DNA from: Osedax symbiont Rs1 | Lineage (GTDB): Bacteria > Pseudomonadota > Gammaproteobacteria > Pseudomonadales > Balneatricaceae | Reading direction: 5' to 3' | DNA: 60,219 bases | Assembly: GCA_000416275.1 (NCBI GenBank) | Contig: ASZJ01000099.1 | Span: 30,763 to 90,981, forward strand | Shown here: positions 9,631 to 18,890 of the stretch, piece by piece | How the letters are laid out: every line of letters starts with the position of its first letter | Position numbering within the stretch: the stretch's first letter is position 1 | Notes under the pieces: model-generated | The model's input: only the letters and a program-made list of their open reading frames with translations | Told to the model about the DNA's origin: nothing | The model's database searches: none | Translations under genes and position numbers: made by a program

Positions 9631-11124
9631 ATGACCCAGTTAAAGTATAAAGATCTTAGAGACTTTATTGCAATTTTAGAAGCTCGTGGTGAGCTGGTAA
9701 GGATCAAACAAGAAATAGATCCCTATCTTGAAATGACAGAAATCAGTGATAGAACCTTAAAGGCCGGTGGACCGGCGCTGTTGTTTGAAAACCCTAAGGG
9801 CTATCAATTTCCAGTGCTGACTAATTTATTTGGTACCGCAGAGCGAGTGGCGCTGGGGATGGGGCAGCAAAATGTAGCGGCATTGCGGGAGGTCGGCAAA
9901 GTGCTGGCTATGCTAAAAGAGCCAGAGCCCCCTAAAGGAATGCGCGACGCCTGGGAGAAAATGCCAATTTTCAAGCAGGTCTTGAATATGGCGCCTAAAG
10001 TCATCAAAAAAGCGCCCTGTCAGCAATTTGTCTTAAAAGGTGATGAGGTTGATTTAAGTAAACTGCCTATTCAAACTTGCTGGCCAGGAGACGCGGGGCC
10101 ATTAGTTACTTGGCCGTTAGTAGTCACTCGAGGTCCGCACAAAGAACGGCAAAATTTAGGCATTTATCGACAGCAGTTGATCGGTAAGAATAAACTTATC
10201 ATGCGCTGGTTGTCACACCGCGGTGGTGCGCTAGATTTTCAAGAGTGGCAGAAAGAGCATCCGGGAGAACCTTTTCCGGTAGCGGTGGCTCTAGGTGCCG
10301 ACCCGGCAACTATCTTAGGGGCCGTTACCCCGGTGCCTGACACGCTCTCTGAATACGCCTTTGCCGGTTTGCTGCGTGGCGGTAAAACAGAAGTGACTGG
10401 CTGTCTGTTGAGTGACTTACAAGTTCCTGCCAGTGCTGAGTTTATCCTAGAAGGGTTTATATATCCGGGTGAGATGGCAGATGAGGGGCCCTTCGGCGAT
10501 CATACCGGTTACTATAATGAAGTTGATCAGTTCCCGGTGTTTACTGTAGAGGCTATTACCCACCGAGAAAATCCAATTTATCACAGTACTTATACAGGGC
10601 GCCCGCCCGATGAACCCGCTATCTTAGGGGTCGCTCTCAATGAAGTGTTTGTGCCAATTTTGCAAAAGCAGTTTCCAGAAATCGTTGATTTCTATCTACC
10701 CCCAGAGGGCTGTTCGTACCGCTTGGCGATAGTCACCATTAAAAAACAGTATCCCGGGCATGCTAAGCGCATTATGTTGGGGGTCTGGTCTTTTTTGCGA
10801 CAGTTTATGTATACCAAGTTCGTAATTGTCTGTGATGACGATATTGACGCCAGAAACTGGGAAGATGTTATCTGGGCTATTACGACGCGCATGGATCCGT
10901 CTAGGGACACGGTGTTAATTGACAATACACCGATTGATTATCTAGATTTTGCCTCGCCGGTTTCTGGTTTAGGGTCGAAAATGGGTATGGATGCCACCAA
11001 CAAATGGCAAGGCGAAACCACTCGAGAGTGGGGGGAGCCGATAGTGATGGATCAAGCGGTGACTGCAAAGATTGATCAGATTTGGCAGCAGTTGGGCATT
11101 GATAAGTCAGATATTGAGCGCTAG
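9631..11124 (+). CDS. ubiD: 4-hydroxy-3-polyprenylbenzoate decarboxylase UbiD
   Basis: Prenylated-FMN-dependent decarboxylase of ubiquinone synthesis. The N-terminus [12 protein letters not shown] matches E. coli UbiD. The ATG at 9631 with GAGAG upstream is preferred over a TTG four codons earlier. The protein is 497 residues and contains the conserved [18 protein letters not shown] stretch and the [11 protein letters not shown] motif. It needs the flavin prenyltransferase UbiX, which is not in this window. A flavin reductase gene follows after a 512-bp gap, as fre follows ubiD in several gammaproteobacteria. Confidence 0.95.
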   Translation: MTQLKYKDLRDFIAILEARGELVRIKQEIDPYLEMTEISDRTLKAGGPALLFENPKGYQFPVLTNLFGTAERVALGMGQQNVAALREVGKVLAMLKEPEPPKGMRDAWEKMPIFKQVLNMAPKVIKKAPCQQFVLKGDEVDLSKLPIQTCWPGDAGPLVTWPLVVTRGPHKERQNLGIYRQQLIGKNKLIMRWLSHRGGALDFQEWQKEHPGEPFPVAVALGADPATILGAVTPVPDTLSEYAFAGLLRGGKTEVTGCLLSDLQVPASAEFILEGFIYPGEMADEGPFGDHTGYYNEVDQFPVFTVEAITHRENPIYHSTYTGRPPDEPAILGVALNEVFVPILQKQFPEIVDFYLPPEGCSYRLAIVTIKKQYPGHAKRIMLGVWSFLRQFMYTKFVIVCDDDIDARNWEDVIWAITTRMDPSRDTVLIDNTPIDYLDFASPVSGLGSKMGMDATNKWQGETTREWGEPIVMDQAVTAKIDQIWQQLGIDKSDIER

Positions 11125-11636
11125 GAACTTGTCTAATTTAGCACTAAGCTACTGCGAAAATTTAGAATTTGGCGCTGTTTCCGGTAAAATAGCCAGTAAT
11201 CTGCTGCAAATCTGATTCTTCTCGCGAGCATAGTCGCAGACAGGTGAGCAAGTCGGCCAACTTCTAGTTGGTCTATCTACCTGCAATTATGGGTGCGCTT
11301 TAGTTTCAGTACTGTTTATGGATGAAAAACAGTTATTTAAGCTATACTTTAAGCGGTAATGGCATTAAGTTATCGAATACAGGTAACCACGGCAAAAACC
11401 GAAGAATAGCGGAGTTAGTACGCCCTCACTTTGGGTACAGCGTACCCTTATCTATTGGTGGTACTGCTGTAAATACACATATTTAACCGGATTTTAACGC
11501 CGTTTTTCCGCGCGTTTTAGTTATGCATAGGTTTCAACGACACTATTTTACATGCAGTAGCCGTTTAATTTCTGTTACTACATCGAGTGATCTTAGTATA
11601 TAGATTGATGGGCTAAGATGCTCAGGGGAATATATA
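11125..11636. other. Structured 512-bp gap between ubiD and fre
   Basis: No credible ORF. Two nested hairpins stand out. At 11241-11283 an outer CAGGT/ACCTG stem encloses an 8-bp inner stem (GGCCAACT with AGTTGGTC around TCT, one G-U pair). At 11417-11460 an outer AGTAC/GTACT stem encloses GGGTAC-AGC-GTACCC (11433-11447). Either could belong to a terminator/leader or to a small RNA gene. No known riboswitch could be matched with confidence. Confidence 0.45.
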
Positions 11637-12380
11637 ATGAAAAAAGTAAATTGCAGTATTGAGAGTGTGCAAAAATTAAATCACGATGTCTATCAGGTGA
11701 AGTTACTGTTACCTGAAATGAATGACCAGAACATCGAGTATCGCGCTGGGCAATATTTAGATCTGTTCTTGGCGAGTGGTAAAAGTGCTTCGTTTTCAAT
11801 TGGCTCTGCGCCTGAAGCCGGTCGTCATTTAGAGCTGCATATCAGGCACAATCCGCAAAGTGAAATTTCAAATGCGCTGCTTGCACATCTACAAAATGAA
11901 ACGGCTATTGAGGTCGAGATAGCTAAAGGTTCCGCCTGTATTACGGCCGATAGTTTGGTGGCCAAAGATCGAGTGATTTTGGCGGCGGCTAGCACCGGCT
12001 TTTCTCAAGTGAAAAGCGTTGTTGAACACTTGTTAGCACAAGCTGTCAGCAATCAAATTCATATTTATTGGGGAGTTCGGGTCGCCAGTGATCTCTACTG
12101 GTCTCTGCTCGCTGAAAGCTGGGCGGCTGAACACAGTAATATTACCTATCATCCGGTGATTAGCGATCCTACTGAAGCGTGTGAATGGACCGGGAGAGTG
12201 GATTTGTTGCCGGCGGCAGTGCTGCAAGACTTTAGTGACTTTAGCGATGTTAAAATGCTGGCCAGCGGTTCACCGGATATGGTGTACGCGCTATTAGATG
12301 CCTGTGAAAGTAAAGGGATGCTAGAGTCACAGCTAGTGTCGGATGTGCTGGCGTACGCGCCTAGAAATAAAAAAAGCTAG
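11637..12380 (+). CDS. fre: NAD(P)H-flavin reductase, Fre family
   Basis: Ferredoxin-reductase-fold enzyme expected to reduce free flavins with NAD(P)H. The FAD-domain barrel contains GQYLDL and FSIGSAPE, and the nucleotide-binding domain contains ASTGFSQVKS. At 247 residues it is slightly longer than E. coli Fre. Two motifs are unusual: the arginine of the family's RxxS flavin motif (RPFS in E. coli) is alanine here (ASFS), and the GGTG loop reads AASTG. Position after ubiD supports Fre; a related oxidoreductase of the same fold is possible. AGGGGAA precedes the ATG. Confidence 0.78.
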   Translation: MKKVNCSIESVQKLNHDVYQVKLLLPEMNDQNIEYRAGQYLDLFLASGKSASFSIGSAPEAGRHLELHIRHNPQSEISNALLAHLQNETAIEVEIAKGSACITADSLVAKDRVILAAASTGFSQVKSVVEHLLAQAVSNQIHIYWGVRVASDLYWSLLAESWAAEHSNITYHPVISDPTEACEWTGRVDLLPAAVLQDFSDFSDVKMLASGSPDMVYALLDACESKGMLESQLVSDVLAYAPRNKKS

Positions 12381-12389
12381 CCTTTATTC

Positions 12390-12440
12390 AGCTAAGCTGC
12401 AAAGAGCCGCTTAGCTGGCAGAGGCTTGAAATCTGCCTCT
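12390..12440 (+). terminator. Two hairpins after fre
   Basis: AGCTAAGC/GCTTAGCT (12390-12416) is followed by AGAGGC/GCCTCT (12420-12440) and a short pyrimidine run. They lie between the convergent fre and pyrC' genes and probably end fre transcription. Confidence 0.5.
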
Positions 12441-12514
12441 TTCCCCTACCTTAAATCGGTTCCTGATTGACCATGATACTACCGCGGAGACACAGGGCTA
12501 ATCAGGAATCGGTT

Positions 12515-13792
12515 TTATTGGCGCGCATCAAAGACCAATTCTCCGCCGAGTAGTGTTTGCGTGACTTTGCCAGTCAGGGTCGATCCGATAAACATCGAAT
12601 TTTTCCCCGCTGACACTAAACTGTGTTCATCGACCAGCCAAGTTGCGTGCTGATCAAAAATAGTAATATCAGCTACGGCACCTATCTCCAGAGACCCGGC
12701 TGCAATATTTAGAATTTTAGCCGGTCCACTGCTCAATTTCTCGATTAGTTGCGAGAGATTAATCAAGCCTTGTTCGACCAGTTGTAAACCTAAAGGCAAG
12801 AGTGTTTCCAAGCCGGATATGCCGGCGGCAGTGGCTGCGAAAGGTGCGTGTTTGGCTGCTTCTTCATGAGGTTGGTGGTCGGAACAAATCGCCTGAATTC
12901 CATCGGTGACTATGGCATTTAATAGGCCGGCTCGGTCCAGTTGGCTGCGCAGAGGAGGCTGCAAATGAAACATGCTGTTAAATCCTTTGGCATTATCATC
13001 GGTAAAAAATAAATGGTGCATGGCGACATCAACAGTCACGTTAAGGCCGTTTTTTCTCGCCTGTGAGACCATGCCTATTGAGCGCTGACAGCTAAGTTGA
13101 CCAAAGTGGGCACGGACTCCCGCTTGTTCTATCAGTAGCAAGCAGCGGGATACTTCTATGGTCTCTGCCGACTCAGGAATACCTACCAGCCCCATGTCTG
13201 AAGAAGTATAGCCCTCGTGCAGTACTCCATTGGCGACCAGACTATTATCCTGTGGCGTAAAAATCACCAAATAATCGTGGGTGGCAGCGTACTCAAGGCA
13301 GCGCAATAGCGCCTGGCTGTTCTCAATTGTTGCCCGGTGGTTAGAAAATGCAATGCAGCCAGAGTTAGTTAGTGCTGCCATAGGTGCAAGCTGTTGCCCT
13401 TTTAGGCCGATGGTTAAAGCCCCGATAGGTAGTACCCGAGCTTTTGCAGATGCCTTGGCTCGGTCTTGGATGAGTTCTGCGACCGCAGTACTGTCTATGA
13501 CCGGCTGAGTGTTTGGAGGGCAGACTAAGGTGGTGATACCGGCACTGGCGGCAGCTGTCGTTTCGCTGGCAATGCTGGCCTTGTGGGTGAAGCCTGGTTC
13601 TCTCAAGTGCGCACTCAAATCAACGATTCCCGGGCAGACTATTTTAGAGGTGGCATCTATGGTTATTTGCGCGGTGAAATTAGCCGGTTGGGCGCCTATT
13701 CCGGCAACAACACCGTCTTTAATATACAGGTCGGTAATAGTATCAATGTTGTTTTTAGGATCTATTAAATGGCCGTTTTCTATTTTAATCAT
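12515..13792 (-). CDS. pyrC': Noncatalytic dihydroorotase-like subunit PyrC'
   Basis: Amidohydrolase of the dihydroorotase family that has lost its metal site. The family HxH motif reads DLSAHLREPG, so the first histidine is serine, and the region expected to read HAED reads TPQD; the late SDHQPH aspartate is retained. In Pseudomonas such a protein (PyrC' or PyrX) is an inactive structural partner holding aspartate transcarbamoylase together, and a real dihydroorotase is encoded elsewhere. It lies downstream of pyrB in the same operon, as expected. The ATG at 13792 (425 residues, MIKIENGHL) is preferred over a longer start at 13819. A 12-bp hairpin lies just upstream. Confidence 0.88.
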   Translation of the reverse strand: MIKIENGHLIDPKNNIDTITDLYIKDGVVAGIGAQPANFTAQITIDATSKIVCPGIVDLSAHLREPGFTHKASIASETTAAASAGITTLVCPPNTQPVIDSTAVAELIQDRAKASAKARVLPIGALTIGLKGQQLAPMAALTNSGCIAFSNHRATIENSQALLRCLEYAATHDYLVIFTPQDNSLVANGVLHEGYTSSDMGLVGIPESAETIEVSRCLLLIEQAGVRAHFGQLSCQRSIGMVSQARKNGLNVTVDVAMHHLFFTDDNAKGFNSMFHLQPPLRSQLDRAGLLNAIVTDGIQAICSDHQPHEEAAKHAPFAATAAGISGLETLLPLGLQLVEQGLINLSQLIEKLSSGPAKILNIAAGSLEIGAVADITIFDQHATWLVDEHSLVSAGKNSMFIGSTLTGKVTQTLLGGELVFDARQ

Positions 13793-13812
13793 GGGTCTGC
13801 TTACCTGGTAAA

Positions 13813-13852
13813 CGTGCAACTGGCGATCTGGATTAAATTAGCCAGTTGTACG
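13813..13852 (-). promoter_or_regulatory. 12-bp hairpin between pyrB and pyrC'
   Basis: CGTGCAACTGGC (13813-13824) pairs with GCCAGTTGTACG (13841-13852), one mismatch that is a G-U pair in RNA on one strand. It sits in the pyrB-pyrC' gap, about 20 nt before the pyrC' start. No T-run follows, so it may set relative expression or mRNA processing rather than terminate. Confidence 0.45.
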
Positions 13853-13902
13853 GGTATTTACTACATTAATAAGGCTCAATATTGATCAACTATAAAAAGC
13901 CA

Positions 13903-14904
13903 TCACTTGACCATTGACTGATGATTTGCTTCGTTTAATTGGCCAGTGATCGCCATCGACATCACCGCCATACGCACTGCAATACCGTTAGTGACTTGCT
14001 GCAATATAGTGGATTGTGGCCCATCGGCCACCGCGGACTCAATTTCTACCCCTCGATTAATCGGGCCCGGGTGCATAACAATTGCATCAGGTTTGGCCAG
14101 TTTCAGCTTTTCAGTACTTAAGCCGTAGAGTTTAAAAAATTCTGCCTCACTGGGGAGCAGCGCGCTGTTCATGCGCTCTTTTTGCAATCTCAACATTCCG
14201 ACCACATCACAGTCTTTAATACCCTGCGAAAAATTGGTAAACACTTTAACGCCCATCGCCTCAATGTTTTTTGGCAGCAGCGTTTTTGGCGCGATTACCC
14301 GAATTTCAGCAACGCCCAAGGTTTTTAAAGCATGAATTTGTGATCTGGCAACTCTGGAGTGCAAAATGTCACCGACAATAGCGACAACAAGGCCTTTAAA
14401 TCCGCCCTTACAGCGCTGGATCGTCAGCATGTCTAGCATCGCTTGAGTTGGATGGGCGTGGCGACCATCGCCGGCGTTAATCACGGCGATTTTCGGCGTT
14501 ACTTGATTGGCTATGAAGTGGGCGGCGCCGCTATCAAAATGTCGAACCACAAACATGTCAGCATGCATCGCTTCCAAGGTCATTAAAGTATCTTTTAAGG
14601 TCTCGCCTTTAGTGGTCGATGAACTGCTGATATTGAGGTTTAAGACATCGGCAGAGAGGCGTTTAGCGGCTAGTTCAAAGGTGCTGGAAGTGCGGGTGCT
14701 GGGCTCAAAAAACAAGTTAACCACGGTTTTTCCACGCAATAGTGGCACTTTTTTAACTTGCTGTGCGCTCATATCTAGAAAAGAGTTAGCGGTGTCTAAT
14801 ATTTCGTGCAATATTTCGACCGGCAAATCTTGGGTGGTTAAAAAGTGCTTTAACTGGCCCTGAGAATTAAGTTGTGAGCTGTTGTGGTCTATTGATTCAA
14901 TCAT
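13903..14904 (-). CDS. pyrB: Aspartate carbamoyltransferase catalytic subunit
   Basis: Joins carbamoyl phosphate and aspartate in the first committed step of pyrimidine synthesis. The carbamoyl-phosphate motif [12 protein letters not shown] is near residue 69 and HPGPINRG near 278. At 333 residues it is longer than E. coli PyrB, as in the Pseudomonas class that pairs with PyrC' instead of PyrI. It starts 2 bp after the pyrR stop and is followed by pyrC', so the three genes form one unit. No pyrI is present. Confidence 0.95.
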   Translation of the reverse strand: MIESIDHNSSQLNSQGQLKHFLTTQDLPVEILHEILDTANSFLDMSAQQVKKVPLLRGKTVVNLFFEPSTRTSSTFELAAKRLSADVLNLNISSSSTTKGETLKDTLMTLEAMHADMFVVRHFDSGAAHFIANQVTPKIAVINAGDGRHAHPTQAMLDMLTIQRCKGGFKGLVVAIVGDILHSRVARSQIHALKTLGVAEIRVIAPKTLLPKNIEAMGVKVFTNFSQGIKDCDVVGMLRLQKERMNSALLPSEAEFFKLYGLSTEKLKLAKPDAIVMHPGPINRGVEIESAVADGPQSTILQQVTNGIAVRMAVMSMAITGQLNEANHQSMVK

Positions 14905-14906
14905 CG

Positions 14907-15425
14907 TTACTCCGAGCCTTGTCGCTGGCTTATTTCCAGTGCCAGTGGCTCTGGGCCAATTAGTTTGATATGTTGCTCTGGGCTGAGGGAAAGGTTGCTG
15001 CCGATGATGTCAGCGCTAATCGGAAGTTCTCTACAGCCCAAGTCTATTAGAGCAACCAAGGTCACGGATGCGGGGCGGCCATAATCAAAGAGCTCATTCA
15101 AGGCCGCTCGAATAGTGCGTCCGGTTTTAATGACATCGTCGATTAAAATAATATCTCGGTCTTGGGTAGAGCTGGGTAAATTTGATGGCTGCACCTTTGG
15201 GTCTAGGCCCACTCGGGTAAAATCGTCTCGATAAAATGAAATATCTAAGGTGCCCATGGGCTCAGTGATCGCTAAGTTATGATGCAGCTGCTCGGCAATC
15301 CAAATGCCTCCAGAGCGGATGCCGATAAAAAGCGGCGCCTGGATATTGTTTGTGGCTATTAATTTACGCAGTGACTCGGTCATTTGCAGAAGTAGCAAAT
15401 CGACGTTGTGATTAGTGGCTGACAT
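14907..15425 (-). CDS. pyrR: PyrR, pyrimidine regulator / uracil phosphoribosyltransferase
   Basis: Type I phosphoribosyltransferase fold with the PRPP-binding motif [16 protein letters not shown] near residue 95 and [13 protein letters not shown] earlier. In Bacillus PyrR attenuates pyr transcription; in Gram-negatives its regulatory role is less certain and I see no PyrR-type antiterminator here. It overlaps the ruvX end by 14 bp and abuts pyrB. 172 residues, normal length. Confidence 0.92.
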   Translation of the reverse strand: MSATNHNVDLLLLQMTESLRKLIATNNIQAPLFIGIRSGGIWIAEQLHHNLAITEPMGTLDISFYRDDFTRVGLDPKVQPSNLPSSTQDRDIILIDDVIKTGRTIRAALNELFDYGRPASVTLVALIDLGCRELPISADIIGSNLSLSPEQHIKLIGPEPLALEISQRQGSE

Positions 15426-15882
15426 AATGGTCTTCCAAACGGCTGTGACTGGGAATTCTAATATCGCTGTTGAACCAGCTTTGTAGGATCAATTGGGCGG
15501 CAATACCGTCGACCGATTCTTTGCGAAAGTTATTGCCGCCTCCGCGAGAGTAGTGAATTTGCTTGGCGTCGCGAGTGGATAAACGCTCATCGATTAAGAA
15601 GCAAGTCAACTGATAGCGGTCTTGAATGCGATTGGCAAAACGTCTCGCGCGGCGGGCCATTTCACTAATGCTGTCGTCCATGTTAATGGGGATGCCGACC
15701 ACTAAAATAACCGGCTGCCACTCTTTAATTATCGCGTCTAATTGCTGCCAATTTGGCAGGCCTTCTCTAGCATTCACCGGAGGCAATTCAGTGGTAGACA
15801 TGGTCAAAGTTTGGCCGCTAGCTACGCCTATGCGAGTTGTGCCGAAATCAAATCCTAGCACTTGTTGTGATTGTTGTTGCAT
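15412..15882 (-). CDS. ruvX: RuvX/YqgF RNase H-fold nuclease
   Basis: Putative pre-16S rRNA nuclease / Holliday junction resolvase. The RNase H-like active site begins with LGFDFGTTRIGVA, and the later acidic residues are in IDERLST and SVDGIAAQLIL. I prefer the ATG at 15882 (156 residues) to the TTG at 15900 because MQQQSQQVLGFD is closer to the family length; neither has a good ribosome binding site. It lies between yqgE and pyrR as in Pseudomonas. Confidence 0.9.
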   Translation of the reverse strand: MQQQSQQVLGFDFGTTRIGVASGQTLTMSTTELPPVNAREGLPNWQQLDAIIKEWQPVILVVGIPINMDDSISEMARRARRFANRIQDRYQLTCFLIDERLSTRDAKQIHYSRGGGNNFRKESVDGIAAQLILQSWFNSDIRIPSHSRLEDHYVSH

Positions 15883-15951
15883 GAAATAACTGTCTGTCAA
15901 ATGAGAGTGTTTTTAAGTGGGGGCGACTAAATTAACAACATTGTCAGAGGA

Positions 15952-16521
15952 TTATGCATTTCCGCTATGCGTTGTTAATGCGTTGAGCTCAACACCTATC
16001 AGGGAAGCTGCTGCTTGCATTTTGTCAGCTGCGGCTACGTTGAAGATTATATCTAAATTTACCGGGCAGTTTAACCAGAGATTGTCAATAATTTCAGTCT
16101 CTAGTTCAGCGGGCTTCCAGCCGATGTAGCCCAGTGCAATATGTGCTGTTTTAGGACCGTCGCCGATCGCCATCGCCTCTAAAATATCAACCGAGGAGGT
16201 CAGGCTTAATGCCTCGCTCACTTGATAGCTAGATAACCAGTCATCGTCGGGGTTGTGTGGGTGCAGGATAAAACCTCGATCATTTTGCACGTCGCCACCG
16301 CGATACACTGCTTGATTGGGGATTTTGTGATTAGTTTTTATCGCTAAATGTTGCAACATGGTTGCTAAATCCATGTCATATTCTTGGTTGAGGATAATCC
16401 CCATAGAGCCATATTCACCCTGATGGCAAATATAAATCAGTGTATTCTGATATTTGTGCTCGCCTAAGACCGGCATCGATATCAGAAAATTGTCTTTTAA
16501 ATTGCTGTTAGGTTTATTCAT
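15952..16521 (-). CDS. yqgE: YqgE/AlgH family protein (UPF0301)
   Basis: Conserved protein of unknown biochemical function, named AlgH in Pseudomonas where it was linked to alginate regulation. The family start LKDNFLISMP and the GYIGWKPAELETEI stretch are present. 189 residues. The ATG at 16521 follows GGAAAAG at good spacing. It stands between the tonB-like gene and ruvX, the usual order. Confidence 0.92.
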   Translation of the reverse strand: MNKPNSNLKDNFLISMPVLGEHKYQNTLIYICHQGEYGSMGIILNQEYDMDLATMLQHLAIKTNHKIPNQAVYRGGDVQNDRGFILHPHNPDDDWLSSYQVSEALSLTSSVDILEAMAIGDGPKTAHIALGYIGWKPAELETEIIDNLWLNCPVNLDIIFNVAAADKMQAAASLIGVELNALTTHSGNA

Positions 16522-16597
16522 TCTTTTCCATTAAAATGTAACCATGAACTTAAAGGCCTTTGTATCCGAGTGAAAACGTTGCAAGCTTCTATTAGGT

Positions 16598-17489
16598 TTA
16601 GTATATGCGCGTAGTTTTCTCAAACTCAATCGTACGAATTATTTCCAAAATATCGGTGTTTTCACGCATTTTTGCTGAAAAAGGCTGAAACGGCGCTGCC
16701 AGTCTAATTATTTTTATCGCCCCATGGTCTAGAATTTGTTTGCCGGATGACTCTAAAATTTCGATTGATTGGATGCTCCCGTCGGCACGCATCGCAATCA
16801 GTAACCTAACCCTACCATACATTTTCTGTTCATTTGCCGCCTTAGGGTAATGAATATTGCCGAGAGTTACAATACGTCTGCGCCAGTTTTCTAGGTAGGC
16901 GGCATCCTCATGGGACTTGGTTGACATAGTCGAGAGCACCCGTTTTTTGGGAGCATTGGCCATTTTTTGTTTACGCAGGTTAATTTGAGATTTTAGTGCG
17001 ACAATTTGTGCGGATAAGCTATTTTTTTGTCGGTTATTGGTGACGCTAGTGGCGGTGTTTTTTGGCTGCTTTAATAATTGTGTTTGCTGGGAAACTTCAC
17101 TTATGATGACCTCGAAAATTGATATATTATTATTTTTAGCTTCAGGTGTTTGATTTTTTACAGTATTTAATGGTGAATCGTTTTCTGCTTGGCTCGGATT
17201 TGCAATGTTTTGAGCGGGGGATAATCGCACTGCTGCCAATTGTCGATCGGATAAAAGTATTTTATGCTCAGCTTCGCCACTGCCTCGTTGGTCGATTTGT
17301 GCGAAAAAAATCAGCCTCAGAGACTGTCTCCGTTGCTTTATATTGGGCGAGCGTTACTTCAATACTAGAAGCTGTCGTTGAGTCAGTTGCCCAGCTAAAG
17401 CCAATACTTAGCAATATTAATGCATGCACTGCTAGCGCGATAAAAATGCTGTAGTTGAGACGGTTTTTAGAGTGGTAATTTAGCATCAT
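16598..17489 (-). pseudogene. tonB: TonB3-like energy transducer, out of frame at a T7 run
   Basis: Two reading frames together make one TonB-family protein. The first (start ATG 17489 or 17486) has a short basic N-terminus, one membrane helix (SIFIALAVHALILLSIGFSW) and the motif VTLAQYK; it hits a stop at 17268. The second (to 16598) has the TonB C-terminal domain (YLENWRRRI, GRVRLLIAMRADGSI, PFQPFS). At A7 on the plus strand (17304-17310; T7 in the gene) removing one base joins them and restores AQIDQRGSGEAEHK, a conserved stretch, giving about 295 residues. It may be a real frameshift, a slippage site or a sequencing error. In P. aeruginosa the tonB3 gene at this locus affects twitching motility. 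Confidence 0.8.
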
Positions 17490-17550
17490 GCCTGTTTCAT
17501 TTGATCGCCAGAATTTAACTGTCGTTAATCGTTGATTTAATACCTGGTGA

Positions 17551-17598
17551 GAATCAAGAGCTTGCGCTATGTGGTGCAGTGAAGTCACTGATTCAGGT
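17551..17598 (+). repeat. Dispersed repeat A, copy 4 (left arm missing)
   Basis: Core GAATCAAGAGCTTGCGCTAT and right arm CAGTGAAGTCACTGATTCAGG are nearly identical to the 2826-2896 copy, but the left arm is not recognisable. It lies about 60 bp upstream of the tonB-like gene (minus strand). An in-frame longer start of that gene at 17588 would translate this repeat and is therefore unlikely. Confidence 0.8.
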
Positions 17599-17691
17599 TT
17601 ATATCAACATCGTAAATGCTGTTGCTGGCAATAGTCAAGCGGCTATCGCCAGGGCTCTTTAATTTTCAGCAGTGTGCATGTAAAATGCGAT

Positions 17692-17736
17692 CCTGTTTTG
17701 GAGGCTCCGCTGTTTTAGCAAGCCCGCCAAAACAGG
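17692..17736 (-). terminator. Inverted repeat after gshB
   Basis: CCTGTTTTGG (17692-17701) and CCAAAACAGG (17727-17736) are perfect inverted repeats just downstream of the gshB stop. The expected T-run is missing, so termination is inferred. Confidence 0.5.
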
Positions 17737-17741
17737 CTGAT

Positions 17742-18701
17742 TTACAGCGAGCGTGACAGCCAAGTTTTTTCAATTGCACTCATTAAATCACCGGCTATAT
17801 CTAAGCCAAATTGATCGTTCAGCTCGCGTATACAAGTGGGGCTAGTGACATTAATTTCAGTTAAATAATCGCCGATCACATCTAAGCCGACAAAAATTAA
17901 ACCTAGCTCTCTTAACTTTGGGCCTATCTGCTGACAAATCCAGTGATCGCGCGGCGTCAGTTCGCGACCTTCAGCGCGGCCGCCGACGGCTAAATTACCC
18001 CTAGTTTCACCGTTGGTCGGGATTCTTGCGAGAGCATATGCTACTGGTTCGCCGTCAATCATCAAAATCCGTTTGTCGCCGTTAGCAATTTCAGGGATGA
18101 ACTTTTGAGCCATGATCATCTCCGTATTATATTTGGTGACGGTTTCTAAGATAACGCCTAAGTTTACGCCGTCCTCTTGCACTCTAAAAATAGAAGTGCC
18201 ACCCATGCCGTCTAAAGGTTTAAAAATGACATCGCGGTGTTTGGCATGAAAAGCCTTAAGCTGTTGGCTATCTTTGCTGACTAATACTTCAGGGCAGCAC
18301 TGTGGAAACTGGGTGGCAAACAATTTTTCATTGCAATCGCGAAGTCTTTGCGGAGGGTTAACCACCAGAGTGCCGAGGCGTTCCGCCATTTGCAAAATAT
18401 GCGTGCTGTACATAAATTCATTGTCAAAAGGGGGATCTTTGCGCATCAAAATGATGTTTAAACTGGCCAGTTCCAAGTTTTGGTACGGTTGGCGTTGATA
18501 CCAGTCTTGCGGGTCTCTAGCGACCGTTAAAGGTGCCATCTGCGCCATCGCCACCCCATTCTCGATATACAAATGTCGCTGCTCCATATACCAAATTTCC
18601 CAACCTTTGTCTTGGGCCGCCCACAGCATCGCAAGGGAGCTATCTTTTGTGAAGCTAATGTCTTCAATTGGATCCATCACGATCCCAATTCTAATAGTCA
18701 T
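17742..18701 (-). CDS. gshB: Glutathione synthetase
   Basis: ATP-grasp ligase joining gamma-glutamylcysteine and glycine. Recognisable parts are the N-terminal RIGIVMDPIEDI, the ATP-grasp loop FKPLDGMGGTSIFR, and the C-terminal GLDVIGDYLTEINVTSPT. 319 residues, normal length. AAGGA precedes the ATG. Its position upstream of the tonB3-like gene matches Pseudomonas. Confidence 0.96.
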   Translation of the reverse strand: MTIRIGIVMDPIEDISFTKDSSLAMLWAAQDKGWEIWYMEQRHLYIENGVAMAQMAPLTVARDPQDWYQRQPYQNLELASLNIILMRKDPPFDNEFMYSTHILQMAERLGTLVVNPPQRLRDCNEKLFATQFPQCCPEVLVSKDSQQLKAFHAKHRDVIFKPLDGMGGTSIFRVQEDGVNLGVILETVTKYNTEMIMAQKFIPEIANGDKRILMIDGEPVAYALARIPTNGETRGNLAVGGRAEGRELTPRDHWICQQIGPKLRELGLIFVGLDVIGDYLTEINVTSPTCIRELNDQFGLDIAGDLMSAIEKTWLSRSL

Positions 18702-18890
18702 GGTTGTGTCCTTAAGCTGATTATTTAGCAGGTTGTGAATTCAGTCGTCGCTGTGACTTGCTCGGAGGCTCCTTAACAAATATCTGTAATAACCCACTAG
18801 GGCTAATGATAGTGATTTTTGTTACCCGTAATTCTAGGGTAAGAGCTTTTATTATGGGGGGCTTATGCTGTGATGCAAGCGAGGATGTGA

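Noticed and set aside
11370-11475. Cyclic di-GMP (GEMM) riboswitch in the ubiD-fre gap
   Set aside because: A CACGGCAAAA stretch looks similar, but the second conserved block (GACGCAAAGC) is missing, so I do not call it.
13509-13811. ORF of about 100 codons on the plus strand inside pyrC'
   Set aside because: It is the complementary shadow of a well-conserved gene.
17490-17588. Longer start of the tonB-like gene
   Set aside because: It translates the dispersed repeat A copy; the true start is at 17489 or 17486.
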